DNA of 5,672 nucleotides from Zoogloeaceae bacterium (GTDB taxonomy: Bacteria > Pseudomonadota > Gammaproteobacteria > Burkholderiales > Rhodocyclaceae), in NCBI GenBank assembly GCA_031290955.1, contig JAISLJ010000004.1, forward strand, positions 1 through 5,672, in the 5' to 3' direction. Shown here one piece after another: positions 1 through 5,004 of this stretch (positions are counted from its first letter, which is position 1; each line of letters begins with the position of its first letter). The position numbers and the translations under genes are program-made. The notes under the pieces were generated by a model. It was not told the origin of the DNA, made no database searches, and saw only the letters and a list, made by a program, of their open reading frames with translations.

Positions 1-1003
1 GGTGAATCAAGGCTTCCATGTTCGATTTCATCTCGGCCTTCGGCGGCGGCGTCACCTTGTGGTTGTCGCTCATCACCGGGCCGGGATTGACCCGCAGCCA
101 GTCGATGCACTGGCGGATAATGCGGTTCGATTGCAGCATCTCCTCCATGCGCACCAAATAACGGTCGTAGCTGTCGCCATTGACGCCCACCGGCACATCG
201 AAATCCACCTTGTCGTAGGCGGCGTAGGGCTGTTTCTTCCTTAAATCCCACTCGATGCCGGAACCGCGCAGCATCGCACCGGTAAACCCCAGTTGCTTCG
301 CCCGCTCCGGCGAGACCGTACCGATATTCACCAGACGCTGCTTCCAGATGCGGTTGTCGGTCAGGAGCGTGTGGTATTCGGCGTGATAGCCGGGAAAGCG
401 GTTCGTGAAATCCTCCAGGAAATCAAGCAACGAGCCTTGCCGATTCGCGTTGAAGGTTTCCACCGCCTTCTTGTTTTTCCACGGCGATTCCTGATATTGC
501 GGCATCTGGTCGGGAAGGTCGCGGTAGACGCCGCCGGGACGGTAGTAGGCCGCATGCATTCGCGCGCCGGAGACCGCCTCGTATGCGTCCATCAAGTCTT
601 CACGCTCGCGGAAGGTGTAGAGCGCCATGGTCATCGCGCCCACATCCAGCGCGTGGCAGCCAATCCAGAGCAGATGGTTCAGGAGGCGCGTCACCTCGTC
701 GAACATGGTGCGGATGTATTGCGCCCGCTCCGGCACTTCCACGCCCGCCAGCTTCTCGATTGCCAGGCAGTAGGCGTGCTCGTTGCTCATCATGGAAACA
801 TAATCGAGCCGATCCATGTAGGGCACGGACTGCACCCAGGTGCGCGTCTCGGCGAGTTTTTCGGTGCCGCGATGCAAAAGCCCGACGTGCGGATCAGCGC
901 GTTCCACCACCTCGCCATCCATCTCCAGCACCAGACGCAAGACGCCGTGCGCCGCCGGGTGCTGCGGGCCAAAATTCAGGGTGAAATTGCGGATGTCCGT
1001 CAC
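1..1003 (-). CDS. nuoD: NADH-quinone oxidoreductase subunit D (partial, C-terminus beyond left edge)
   Basis: This is the 49-kDa subunit of respiratory complex I, in the peripheral arm where it forms the quinone-binding cavity with NuoB. The frame is open from GTG at 1003 to the window edge, giving 334 codons; the family is usually about 417 residues, so roughly 80 C-terminal residues lie outside. Seen in the translation: NFGPQHPAAHGVLR near residues 10-23, GLLHRGTEK at 41-49, and PYMDRLDYVSMM at 61-72. His19 and Tyr68 match, by alignment and spacing from memory, the quinone-contacting His38/Tyr87 of Thermus Nqo4. The non-ATG start is chosen because GGAGGG (1017-1012) lies 8 nt upstream, the residues after it fit the family N-terminus, and the GTGA overlaps the nuoC stop by 4 nt, implying translational coupling. 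No frameshift or missing key residue is seen. Confidence 0.96.
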   Translation of the reverse strand, partial: MTDIRNFTLNFGPQHPAAHGVLRLVLEMDGEVVERADPHVGLLHRGTEKLAETRTWVQSVPYMDRLDYVSMMSNEHAYCLAIEKLAGVEVPERAQYIRTMFDEVTRLLNHLLWIGCHALDVGAMTMALYTFREREDLMDAYEAVSGARMHAAYYRPGGVYRDLPDQMPQYQESPWKNKKAVETFNANRQGSLLDFLEDFTNRFPGYHAEYHTLLTDNRIWKQRLVNIGTVSPERAKQLGFTGAMLRGSGIEWDLRKKQPYAAYDKVDFDVPVGVNGDSYDRYLVRMEEMLQSNRIIRQCIDWLRVNPGPVMSDNHKVTPPPKAEMKSNMEALIH

Positions 1004-1602
1004 GGCGCAAGCCCTCCATATTCGGCTTCCCGCGCCACACGCGGGTTGTTCTCGCGGGGGGCAATCGTCACCGGCTGGTAGAGAACGCGCCCTTCCTTTT
1101 CGTCGTAGCGCATCTCCACATGCCCGGAAACCGGGAAGTCCTTGCGCAGCGGATGCCCGACGAAACCATAGTCGGTGAGGATGCGGCGCAAATCCTCATG
1201 GCCCTCGAACACAATGCCGAACAGATCGAAGGCTTCGCGCTCGTACCAGTTGGCGGAATTCCAGATGGGCGTCACGGAAGGCAGGCGCGGAAAGCCCTCC
1301 TCCTCCGCGAAGACGCGCAGGCGCAAGCGCCAGTTGTGGGCGATGGAAAGCAGGTGCGTGACCACGGCGAAGCGTTTTTCCGGCCGCGCTCCGGCGTGCG
1401 CCGCGTAATCCACGCCGCACAAGTCGATGAGTTCCTCGAAGGCAAACTCCGGCGCGTCGCGCAGGGTTTTGGCCACGTCTGCGTAATCGGCGGCGGCGAC
1501 TTCGAGCGTGAGTTCGCCCAGCGCCGGGGAAAGCCGCCGGATGTGCCCCCCCAGGTGGCTTTCCAGGTGTTGTTGAAGGGTCGAGAGTTTGGCGGAGGAC
1601 AT
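1000..1602 (-). CDS. nuoC: NADH-quinone oxidoreductase subunit C
   Basis: This 200-residue protein is the 30-kDa subunit of complex I, a structural part of the peripheral arm that packs against NuoD and NuoB. The family signature is clear in the C-terminal half: NSANWYEREAFDLFGI at 115-130, then EGHEDLRRILTDYG (133-146) and GHPLRKDFP (149-157). Length is normal for a stand-alone NuoC; it is not fused to NuoD. It starts 21 nt after the nuoB stop and ends in a GTGA overlap with nuoD. The start ATG at 1602 has no recognisable Shine-Dalgarno sequence: the spacer is mostly C and G with a CCC/GCC run. The nuoB TGA is in the same frame just upstream, so no earlier start is possible inside the gap except a non-standard ATT. 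Translation probably depends on ribosomes arriving from nuoB. Confidence 0.97.
   Translation of the reverse strand: MSSAKLSTLQQHLESHLGGHIRRLSPALGELTLEVAAADYADVAKTLRDAPEFAFEELIDLCGVDYAAHAGARPEKRFAVVTHLLSIAHNWRLRLRVFAEEEGFPRLPSVTPIWNSANWYEREAFDLFGIVFEGHEDLRRILTDYGFVGHPLRKDFPVSGHVEMRYDEKEGRVLYQPVTIAPRENNPRVAREAEYGGLAP
1012..1017 (-). promoter_or_regulatory. Ribosome binding site of nuoD
   Basis: The minus strand reads GGAGGG, 8 nt before GTG at 1003 and inside the end of nuoC. It decides the GTG start of nuoD, since there is no ATG at the family N-terminus. Confidence 0.8.
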
Positions 1603-1623
1603 GGCGGCGGCGATCGGGAAAAT

Positions 1624-2100
1624 TCAGCGAGCGATGGTCGAGGTGCGACGAATCTTGTTTTGCAACTGGATGATGCCGTAGATCAGGGCTTCCGCCGTTG
1701 GCGGGCAGCCGGGCACATAGATATCCACGGGCACGATACGGTCACAGCCGCGCACGACGGAATAGGAATAGTGGTAATAGCCGCCGCCGTTGGCGCAGGA
1801 ACCCATGGAGATCACCCAGCGCGGTTCGGGCATCTGGTCATAGACCTTGCGCAGGGCCGCGCCCATCTTGTTGGTAAGCGTGCCCGCCACGATCATCACG
1901 TCGGACTGGCGCGGCGAGGGGCGAAAGACGATGCCGAAGCGGTCCAGGTCGTAACGGGCGCAACCGGCGTGGATCATCTCCACCGCGCAGCAGGCCAGGC
2001 CAAACGTCATCGGCCACACGGAGCCGGTGCGCACGAAATTGATGAGCTTGTCCGCTGAGGTGGTGACGAAGCCTTGCGGCAGGAGACCTTCGATCGACAT
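1624..2100 (-). CDS. nuoB: NADH-quinone oxidoreductase subunit B
   Basis: This 158-residue PSST/20-kDa subunit of complex I carries the terminal 4Fe-4S cluster N2, which hands electrons to quinone. All four expected cysteine ligands are visible: the adjacent pair Cys37-Cys38 in FGLACCAVEM, Cys102 in SMGSCANGGG, and Cys132 in YVPGCPPTAEAL. The Arg-rich RPSPRQSDVMIVAGTLT segment (60-76) is also typical. The protein is short compared with the roughly 220 residues of E. coli NuoB, but this is normal for betaproteobacteria. The start ATG at 2100 is preceded by AGGGAG in the 12-nt gap after the nuoA stop. Cys47 and Cys119 are additional cysteines that I do not assign to the cluster. Confidence 0.98.
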   Translation of the reverse strand: MSIEGLLPQGFVTTSADKLINFVRTGSVWPMTFGLACCAVEMIHAGCARYDLDRFGIVFRPSPRQSDVMIVAGTLTNKMGAALRKVYDQMPEPRWVISMGSCANGGGYYHYSYSVVRGCDRIVPVDIYVPGCPPTAEALIYGIIQLQNKIRRTSTIAR

Positions 2101-2112
2101 GCGTACTCCCTG

Positions 2113-2487
2113 TTATTCCCAATCCAGCGCGCCCTTGGCCCAGGCGTAGGCGTCCCCTACCAAAATGATGGCGAGGAACACGACAACTTCGAGAAAGCCA
2201 AAGAACTTCATGGGTTCGCTGGCGACGATGTCCTTGAACACCGCGCCCCAAGGGAAGAGAAAGGCGATTTCGAGATCGAAGAGGATGAAGATGATGGCGA
2301 TGAGGTAATAGCGCACGTCGAATTTCATGCGCGCGTCCTCGAAGGCCTCGAAGCCGCACTCGTAGGCGGAGAGTTTTTCCGGATTGGGCCGGTGCGGCGC
2401 GACAAGACGCCCCATAAACACCGGCAGGATGCCGATGACCAACCCGACGAGGATGAACATCAGGATTGGAAAATAGTTTTCCAGCAT
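2113..2487 (-). CDS. nuoA: NADH-quinone oxidoreductase subunit A
   Basis: This 124-residue membrane subunit of complex I is homologous to mitochondrial ND3. Three membrane segments are evident at about 6-28, 60-80 and 95-115. The long loop between the first two holds the family motif SAYECGFEAFEDAR (40-53), including Cys44, the counterpart of the ND3 loop cysteine. It is followed by KFDVRYYLIAIIFILFDLE, with the acidic Asp71 and Glu73 in the second helix. The start ATG at 2487 has a good ribosome binding site, GGAAGG, 8 nt upstream (2501-2496). It is the first gene of the nuo operon, with its own promoter and an upstream terminator that insulates it from tRNA-Leu. The nuoB start follows after 12 nt. 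Confidence 0.98.
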   Translation of the reverse strand: MLENYFPILMFILVGLVIGILPVFMGRLVAPHRPNPEKLSAYECGFEAFEDARMKFDVRYYLIAIIFILFDLEIAFLFPWGAVFKDIVASEPMKFFGFLEVVVFLAIILVGDAYAWAKGALDWE

Positions 2488-2495
2488 GACGACGA

Positions 2496-2501
2496 CCTTC
2501 C
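2496..2501 (-). promoter_or_regulatory. Ribosome binding site of nuoA
   Basis: The minus strand reads GGAAGG with 8 nt to the ATG at 2487, a well-spaced Shine-Dalgarno sequence that fixes the nuoA start. Confidence 0.75.
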
Positions 2502-2522
2502 GTTGCGCATCGTGTTCTCTAT

Positions 2523-2549
2523 CTTATAGAAGACAGGGGCTTTCGCCAA
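2523..2549 (-). promoter_or_regulatory. Candidate sigma70-type promoter of the nuo operon
   Basis: On the minus strand a TATAAG -10 (2528-2523) lies 15 nt after TTGGCG (2549-2544). A -10 shifted by two bases, TAAGAT, gives the ideal 17-nt spacing, so the exact register is uncertain. The predicted start site is about 25-30 nt upstream of nuoA, giving a short leader. The -35 overlaps the T-tract of the preceding terminator, so the two signals are back to back. No obvious operator was recognised. Confidence 0.5.
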
Positions 2550-2582
2550 AAAACGAGCAGATCGGGTTTCCCCTCCCTGCTC
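2548..2582 (-). terminator. Rho-independent terminator after tRNA-Leu
   Basis: On the minus strand GAGCAG (2582-2577) pairs with CTGCTC (2560-2555). The enclosed segment can form a small inner GGG-GAAA-CCC hairpin. One base after the stem comes a run of six T (2553-2548). It lies 15 nt past the tRNA CCA end and would end the tpiA-secG-tRNA transcript before nuoA. Confidence 0.7.
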
Positions 2583-2597
2583 TCCCGTCTCTGGTTT

Positions 2598-2683
2598 TGG
2601 TGCCGACGGCGAGACTCGAACTCGCACAGCTTAAAGCCACTACCCCCTCAAGATAGCGTGTCTACCAATTTCACCACGTCGGC
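2598..2683 (-). tRNA. tRNA-Leu (anticodon GAG)
   Basis: A complete 86-nt class II tRNA with encoded CCA (2600-2598). The acceptor stem GCCGACG/CGTCGGC pairs perfectly over 7 bp, with discriminator A at 2601. The D arm contains TGGTGAAATTGGTAGACAC, as in leucine tRNAs. The anticodon stem CTATC/GGTAG encloses the loop TTGAGGG with GAG at 2649-2647. The long variable arm can form a GGCT/AGCT stem, and the T stem GCGAG/CTCGC encloses TTCGAGT. It decodes CUC/CUU leucine codons. It begins 28 nt after the secG stop and is probably co-transcribed with tpiA-secG and released by RNase processing. The location between secG and nuoA is familiar in betaproteobacteria. Confidence 0.97.
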
Positions 2684-2711
2684 GCAAATTCATGCGGGAG
2701 GCGTTTCCCTC

Positions 2712-3122
2712 TCACCGGGGGATTTCTTCTTCCGCAGAATTCGTTGTTGATTCCGTTTGCTGCCCTGCCGCCGGGCCAGACCCTACAGGCACTGGTTCCA
2801 CAGGCGTTGTTGCGGCGGGTTCGTCAACAGGCGCGGATTGTATCACGCCTTGCATGACGCTGCCAGAAGTCTGTGGTCGATAGGTAGCAGTGTAGCCCAG
2901 CGCGAGACAGGTCAGGAAAAAAATGGTCGCCAGCACTCCCGTGCTGCGGCTGAAGAAATTGGCCGAGCCGGAAGCGCCAAAGAGGCTTCCCGAAGTGCCG
3001 CCGCCAAAGGCCGCGCCCATGTCCGCCCCTTTGCCGTGCTGCATGAGCACGAGAAAGATGATGCCTGCCGCCGCCAGCACATGCACCACCAGAAATAAGG
3101 AATACAACCAGTTCCAGTTCAT
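2712..3122 (-). CDS. secG: Protein-export membrane protein SecG
   Basis: This 136-residue subunit of the inner-membrane SecYEG translocon assists SecA-driven protein export. Two membrane helices are evident, at about 4-27 and 61-80. They are joined by a Gly-rich loop with the family motif LMQHGKGADMGAAFGGG (26-42) and a GSLFGASGSANFFSRSTGVLA stretch. The C-terminal tail from about 84 is rich in Pro, Ala, Thr, Ser and Glu, longer than in E. coli SecG (about 110 residues) but common in betaproteobacteria. The chosen start MNWNW at 3122 overlaps the tpiA stop as ATGA. Only a weak GGAAAA precedes it, so translation is likely coupled to tpiA. An in-frame start 10 codons upstream would lie inside tpiA and precedes the normal family N-terminus, so it was not used. 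Confidence 0.95.
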   Translation of the reverse strand: MNWNWLYSLFLVVHVLAAAGIIFLVLMQHGKGADMGAAFGGGTSGSLFGASGSANFFSRSTGVLATIFFLTCLALGYTATYRPQTSGSVMQGVIQSAPVDEPAATTPVEPVPVGSGPAAGQQTESTTNSAEEEIPR

Positions 3123-3889
3123 GTTGTTCGTTTTCCAAAACCTGCCCGGCAAATCGCCAGGAATTCATCCGCATCCAGGGAAGCGCCGCCGACCAGACCG
3201 CCATCGATATCCGGCTGGGCGAACAGGGCCGCCGCGTTGTCCGCCTTCACGCTTCCGCCATAAATGATCCGCAGATCCGCCGCCGCCGCGAGATCCTCCT
3301 TCGCCACCCGCTGCCGCAAGGCCCGATGCACGATCCCGGCCTCCTCCGGCTTTGCCGTACGCCCGGCGCCGATGGCCCAGACCGGCTCGTATGCCAGCAC
3401 CGCCTCGGCAAGCGCCGTGACCCCGTGCCGGGACAAGACCGCATCCAGTTGCCGGAAGACCACTTCCAGCGTGGCATCGGCGCGACGCTCCTCCAGGGTC
3501 TCCCCTAGACAGAGCACCGGGATCATTCCGGCGGCGCGCGCCGCGCCAAACTTTTCCGCCACCAGATCATCGGATTCGTGATGCGAAATCCGCCGCTCCG
3601 AATGCCCGACGATCACATAGCGACAATCGAAATCCGCTAGCATGAAGGCCGATACCTCGCCAGTATGCGCGCCCGCCGTGTGCGGACTCAAATCCTGTGC
3701 GCCCAGCGTGATGGGCGTATCCCGCAACAAGCGCGAAACCTGATCCAGGTAGGGATACGGCACACAGATGGCAACCTCTACTGCGTCCGCCGCACCCAAG
3801 CCCTGCAAGAGAGCCTTCAGCAAGGCTGCATTGGCGGCAAGCCCGCCATTCATCTTCCAGTTCCCGGCCACAAACGGCTGACGGCGCAT
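3119..3889 (-). CDS. tpiA: Triosephosphate isomerase
   Basis: This 256-residue cytosolic TIM-barrel enzyme interconverts dihydroxyacetone phosphate and glyceraldehyde 3-phosphate in glycolysis and gluconeogenesis. Catalytic residues are all present: Asn10 and Lys12 in AGNWKMNG, His96 in VIVGHSERR, and Glu168 in LAYEPVWAIG. The phosphate-binding YGGSVKADN (210-218) and GLVGGASLDADEF (231-243) are also intact. The start ATG at 3889 puts GNWKMNG at the usual distance from the N-terminus and has GGAGAGG (3900-3894) upstream; a longer in-frame version would run through the promoter. Loop 6 reads IGAGRTA, with Ala at the tip where Thr is usual and Arg for the usual Lys. The gene overlaps secG by 4 nt and heads the tpiA-secG-tRNA unit. 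Confidence 0.98.
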   Translation of the reverse strand: MRRQPFVAGNWKMNGGLAANAALLKALLQGLGAADAVEVAICVPYPYLDQVSRLLRDTPITLGAQDLSPHTAGAHTGEVSAFMLADFDCRYVIVGHSERRISHHESDDLVAEKFGAARAAGMIPVLCLGETLEERRADATLEVVFRQLDAVLSRHGVTALAEAVLAYEPVWAIGAGRTAKPEEAGIVHRALRQRVAKEDLAAAADLRIIYGGSVKADNAAALFAQPDIDGGLVGGASLDADEFLAICRAGFGKRTT

Positions 3890-3893
3890 GAAG

Positions 3894-3900
3894 CCTCTCC
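3894..3900 (-). promoter_or_regulatory. Ribosome binding site of tpiA
   Basis: The minus strand reads GGAGAGG just upstream of ATG 3889; the GGAG core sits 7 nt from the start codon. It supports the short TpiA N-terminus. Confidence 0.7.
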
Positions 3901-3917
3901 GCAAATCAGAACGGCGG

Positions 3918-3946
3918 ATTATATCGGCCTTTGGCCACGATGGGAA
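3918..3946 (-). promoter_or_regulatory. Sigma70-type promoter of tpiA-secG-tRNA-Leu
   Basis: On the minus strand a perfect TATAAT -10 (3923-3918) lies exactly 17 nt from TTCCCA (3946-3941), a 4/6 match to the -35 consensus. The predicted start near 3911 leaves a leader of about 20 nt before tpiA. The spacer contains the interrupted palindrome GGCCAAAGGCC (3936-3926), a possible protein-binding site. Confidence 0.65.
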
Positions 3947-4032
3947 GCGCAATCATGGAAAGTGGATCGGCGAAAAACTTCCCCATATCGCCCGCGTTAC
4001 TTTTCACGTGTATTTTTGCGTACATTTTGTGA

Positions 4033-4078
4033 GGAAAGCGCCGGACGTTTCTTTTCCCCGACCCAGCCCGCGCTTTCC
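4033..4078. repeat. Inverted repeat / stem-loop between lipoprotein gene and tpiA
   Basis: GGAAAGCGC (4033-4041) and GCGCTTTCC (4070-4078) are perfect 9-bp inverted copies with a 28-nt loop. It begins 13 nt past the lipoprotein stop codon. No T-tract follows on either strand, so it is not a textbook rho-independent terminator. It may instead stabilise the 3' end of the lipoprotein mRNA or act as a weak terminator. Confidence 0.55.
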
Positions 4079-4090
4079 ACATCAGGCACA

Positions 4091-4537
4091 TCAGGTCGCG
4101 CTTGCTCCGGTCGCGCCGGGCGCCGGAACGGTTTTATCCGGCGCGGGCGCGGGGGAAGCGGCAGGCGGGCTGGTTTTTGGCGCGGCGTCCCCCTCCTCCG
4201 CGCTGCCGCTTCCGGACGTCTTCTTCTTTTTCCTTTGCGCAGGATCGGACGGCGGCGGCAGTTGCGGCGTGACCGTCTCCAGACTGTTTTCCCGCATGTA
4301 TTCGTCCATCTCCCGCCAGCCCGCATAGATGGATTCCATCGGCAGCCAGGTATAGATGGCGTAGCAATCCTCGATGGCGCGGCCGGATTGTCGACACGCG
4401 CCGCCCACGGCCTTGCCTTCGGCATCCGCGCGCGCTTCCTGCTTGGCCGGGTCTTCCAGGCCCAGCTGCTTGCCGATCCGTTCGCACGCACCCAAGGTGA
4501 GGAGCAACGTGAACACGACACACAATCTTCGTTTCAT
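4091..4537 (-). CDS. Putative lipoprotein of unknown function
   Basis: A 148-residue protein with a lipoprotein signal: MKRR, a hydrophobic core, and the lipobox LGAC, with lipidated Cys18. The residue after the cysteine is Glu, not Asp, so outer-membrane sorting is expected. The mature domain (about 28-93) is acidic and aromatic, with two cysteines (Cys48 in GGACRQSGRA, Cys58 in IEDCYAIY) that could form a disulfide. A conserved-looking segment AGWREMDEYMREN follows at 72-84. The C-terminus (about 94-148) is low complexity: a KKKK cluster, then Pro/Ala/Ser/Thr-rich residues, perhaps a spacer crossing the periplasm. I do not recognise a named family; it resembles small conserved betaproteobacterial lipoproteins I cannot name. 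No strong ribosome site is near ATG 4537: GGATGG is the closest and GGGAGG is 16 nt away. It points the same way as tpiA but is separated by 201 nt and the tpiA promoter. Confidence 0.8.
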   Translation of the reverse strand: MKRRLCVVFTLLLTLGACERIGKQLGLEDPAKQEARADAEGKAVGGACRQSGRAIEDCYAIYTWLPMESIYAGWREMDEYMRENSLETVTPQLPPPSDPAQRKKKKTSGSGSAEEGDAAPKTSPPAASPAPAPDKTVPAPGATGASAT

Positions 4538-4902
4538 GGTTCCATCCGCCCGGCCTCCCGCGACGGAAAGCCTCTACACACATTTCAATGAAGCAGGATT
4601 TTCCCACATCCGCCGACCTCTGGGGCAACGGGAGAACGTTTTCTTCGCCCTTGCCCGACCCAGGCGACCATCCTGTATGACGTTTCGCGTCGGCATGCAA
4701 TTGTTGTTCGGGCATTCTTATGCAGATGAAGTTCCATCTTCTTCTCCTTTCCTTGTCTTGAGCGAATCTACCACTTCCCGCAACACCTCACGCGCAAAAA
4801 ACAGCGGCCAGCGTGAAAATTGAATCGAACCGTCCGGGATGCGACACGAAACGTCAAACGTGTGATAGTATGCGAAGTTCCGGCGCACCTGCTGACCATC
4901 AG

Positions 4903-4952
4903 TTGCCTTCCGAAGGCAGGGGTCAGACGTTCGAATCGTCTCGGGCGCGCCA
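4903..4952 (+). pseudogene. Truncated tRNA-Arg (anticodon CCG), 3' part only; possible att site scar
   Basis: The sequence contains a perfect 3' tRNA portion. The anticodon stem TTGCC/GGCAG (one G-U pair) encloses the loop TTCCGAA with CCG at 4910-4912. A 5-nt variable loop GGGTC follows, then the T stem AGACG/CGTCT around TTCGAAT, then the acceptor strand CGGGCGC, discriminator G and CCA (4950-4952). The matching 5' acceptor GCGCCCG and a normal D arm are absent: upstream bases give only a chance CTGA/TCAG hairpin with no GG in the loop. It therefore cannot fold into a working tRNA. A fragment starting at the anticodon arm and ending at CCA is what tyrosine integrases leave when they use the 3' end of a tRNA gene, but decay or rearrangement could give the same result. 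Confidence 0.8.
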
Positions 4953-4994
4953 CATTGAACCCGCATGGCTGGTGGGTTTGTCAAATTGGTGTTC

Positions 4995-5000
4995 AGGAGG
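4995..5000 (+). promoter_or_regulatory. Ribosome binding site of the exported-protein gene
   Basis: A perfect AGGAGG with four T before ATG at 5005. The spacing is short but usable, and it fixes the start at the signal peptide rather than at an upstream in-frame codon that would read through the tRNA fragment. Confidence 0.75.
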
Positions 5001-5004
5001 TTTT

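Larger units (their letters stand above)
4538..5004. other. Intergenic region between divergent genes, holding a tRNA fragment
   Basis: These 467 bp separate the leftward lipoprotein gene from the rightward exported-protein gene. I find no convincing gene here. It must hold both genes' promoters, but only weak candidates are visible, such as a TAGTAT (4866-4871) as a poor plus-strand -10. The one strong feature is the truncated tRNA-Arg at 4903-4952. After it, AACCC (4958-4962) and GGGTT (4974-4978) can pair in a small hairpin that might be the remnant of the tRNA terminator. Confidence 0.6.

Noticed and set aside
2..1081. Long plus-strand open frames opposite nuoD, and similar ones opposite nuoC-nuoB (1120-2058).
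   Set aside because: They are shadows of the GC-rich nuo genes; the minus-strand proteins carry all the family motifs.
1600..1618. GGC/CGG triplet run at the nuoC start as a possible repeat element.
   Set aside because: It is only a few GCC repeats in GC-rich DNA, with no sign of function or of other copies.
4134..4715. A 193-codon minus-strand frame overlapping the lipoprotein gene.
   Set aside because: It has an Arg/Gly-rich shadow composition, while the overlapping frame has a proper signal peptide with lipobox.
4877..4902. Possible 5' half of the tRNA-Arg directly before the anticodon arm.
   Set aside because: No GCGCCCG acceptor strand at the right distance. The CTGA/TCAG hairpin has a 3-nt loop without the conserved GG, so the D arm is not real.
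4718..4984. An 88-codon minus-strand open frame with GAPETIRTSDPCLRK.
   Set aside because: Its middle is the antisense translation of the tRNA-Arg fragment, a well-known source of false hypothetical proteins in databases. The tail toward 4718 (VLREVVDSLKTRKGEEDG) reads like protein but has no start codon of its own or ribosome site, so it is at best a remnant.
4813..5004. In-frame 64-codon N-terminal extension of the 5005-5502 gene.
   Set aside because: It would translate through the tRNA fragment and place the signal peptide internally. The AGGAGG at 4995-5000 clearly marks ATG 5005.
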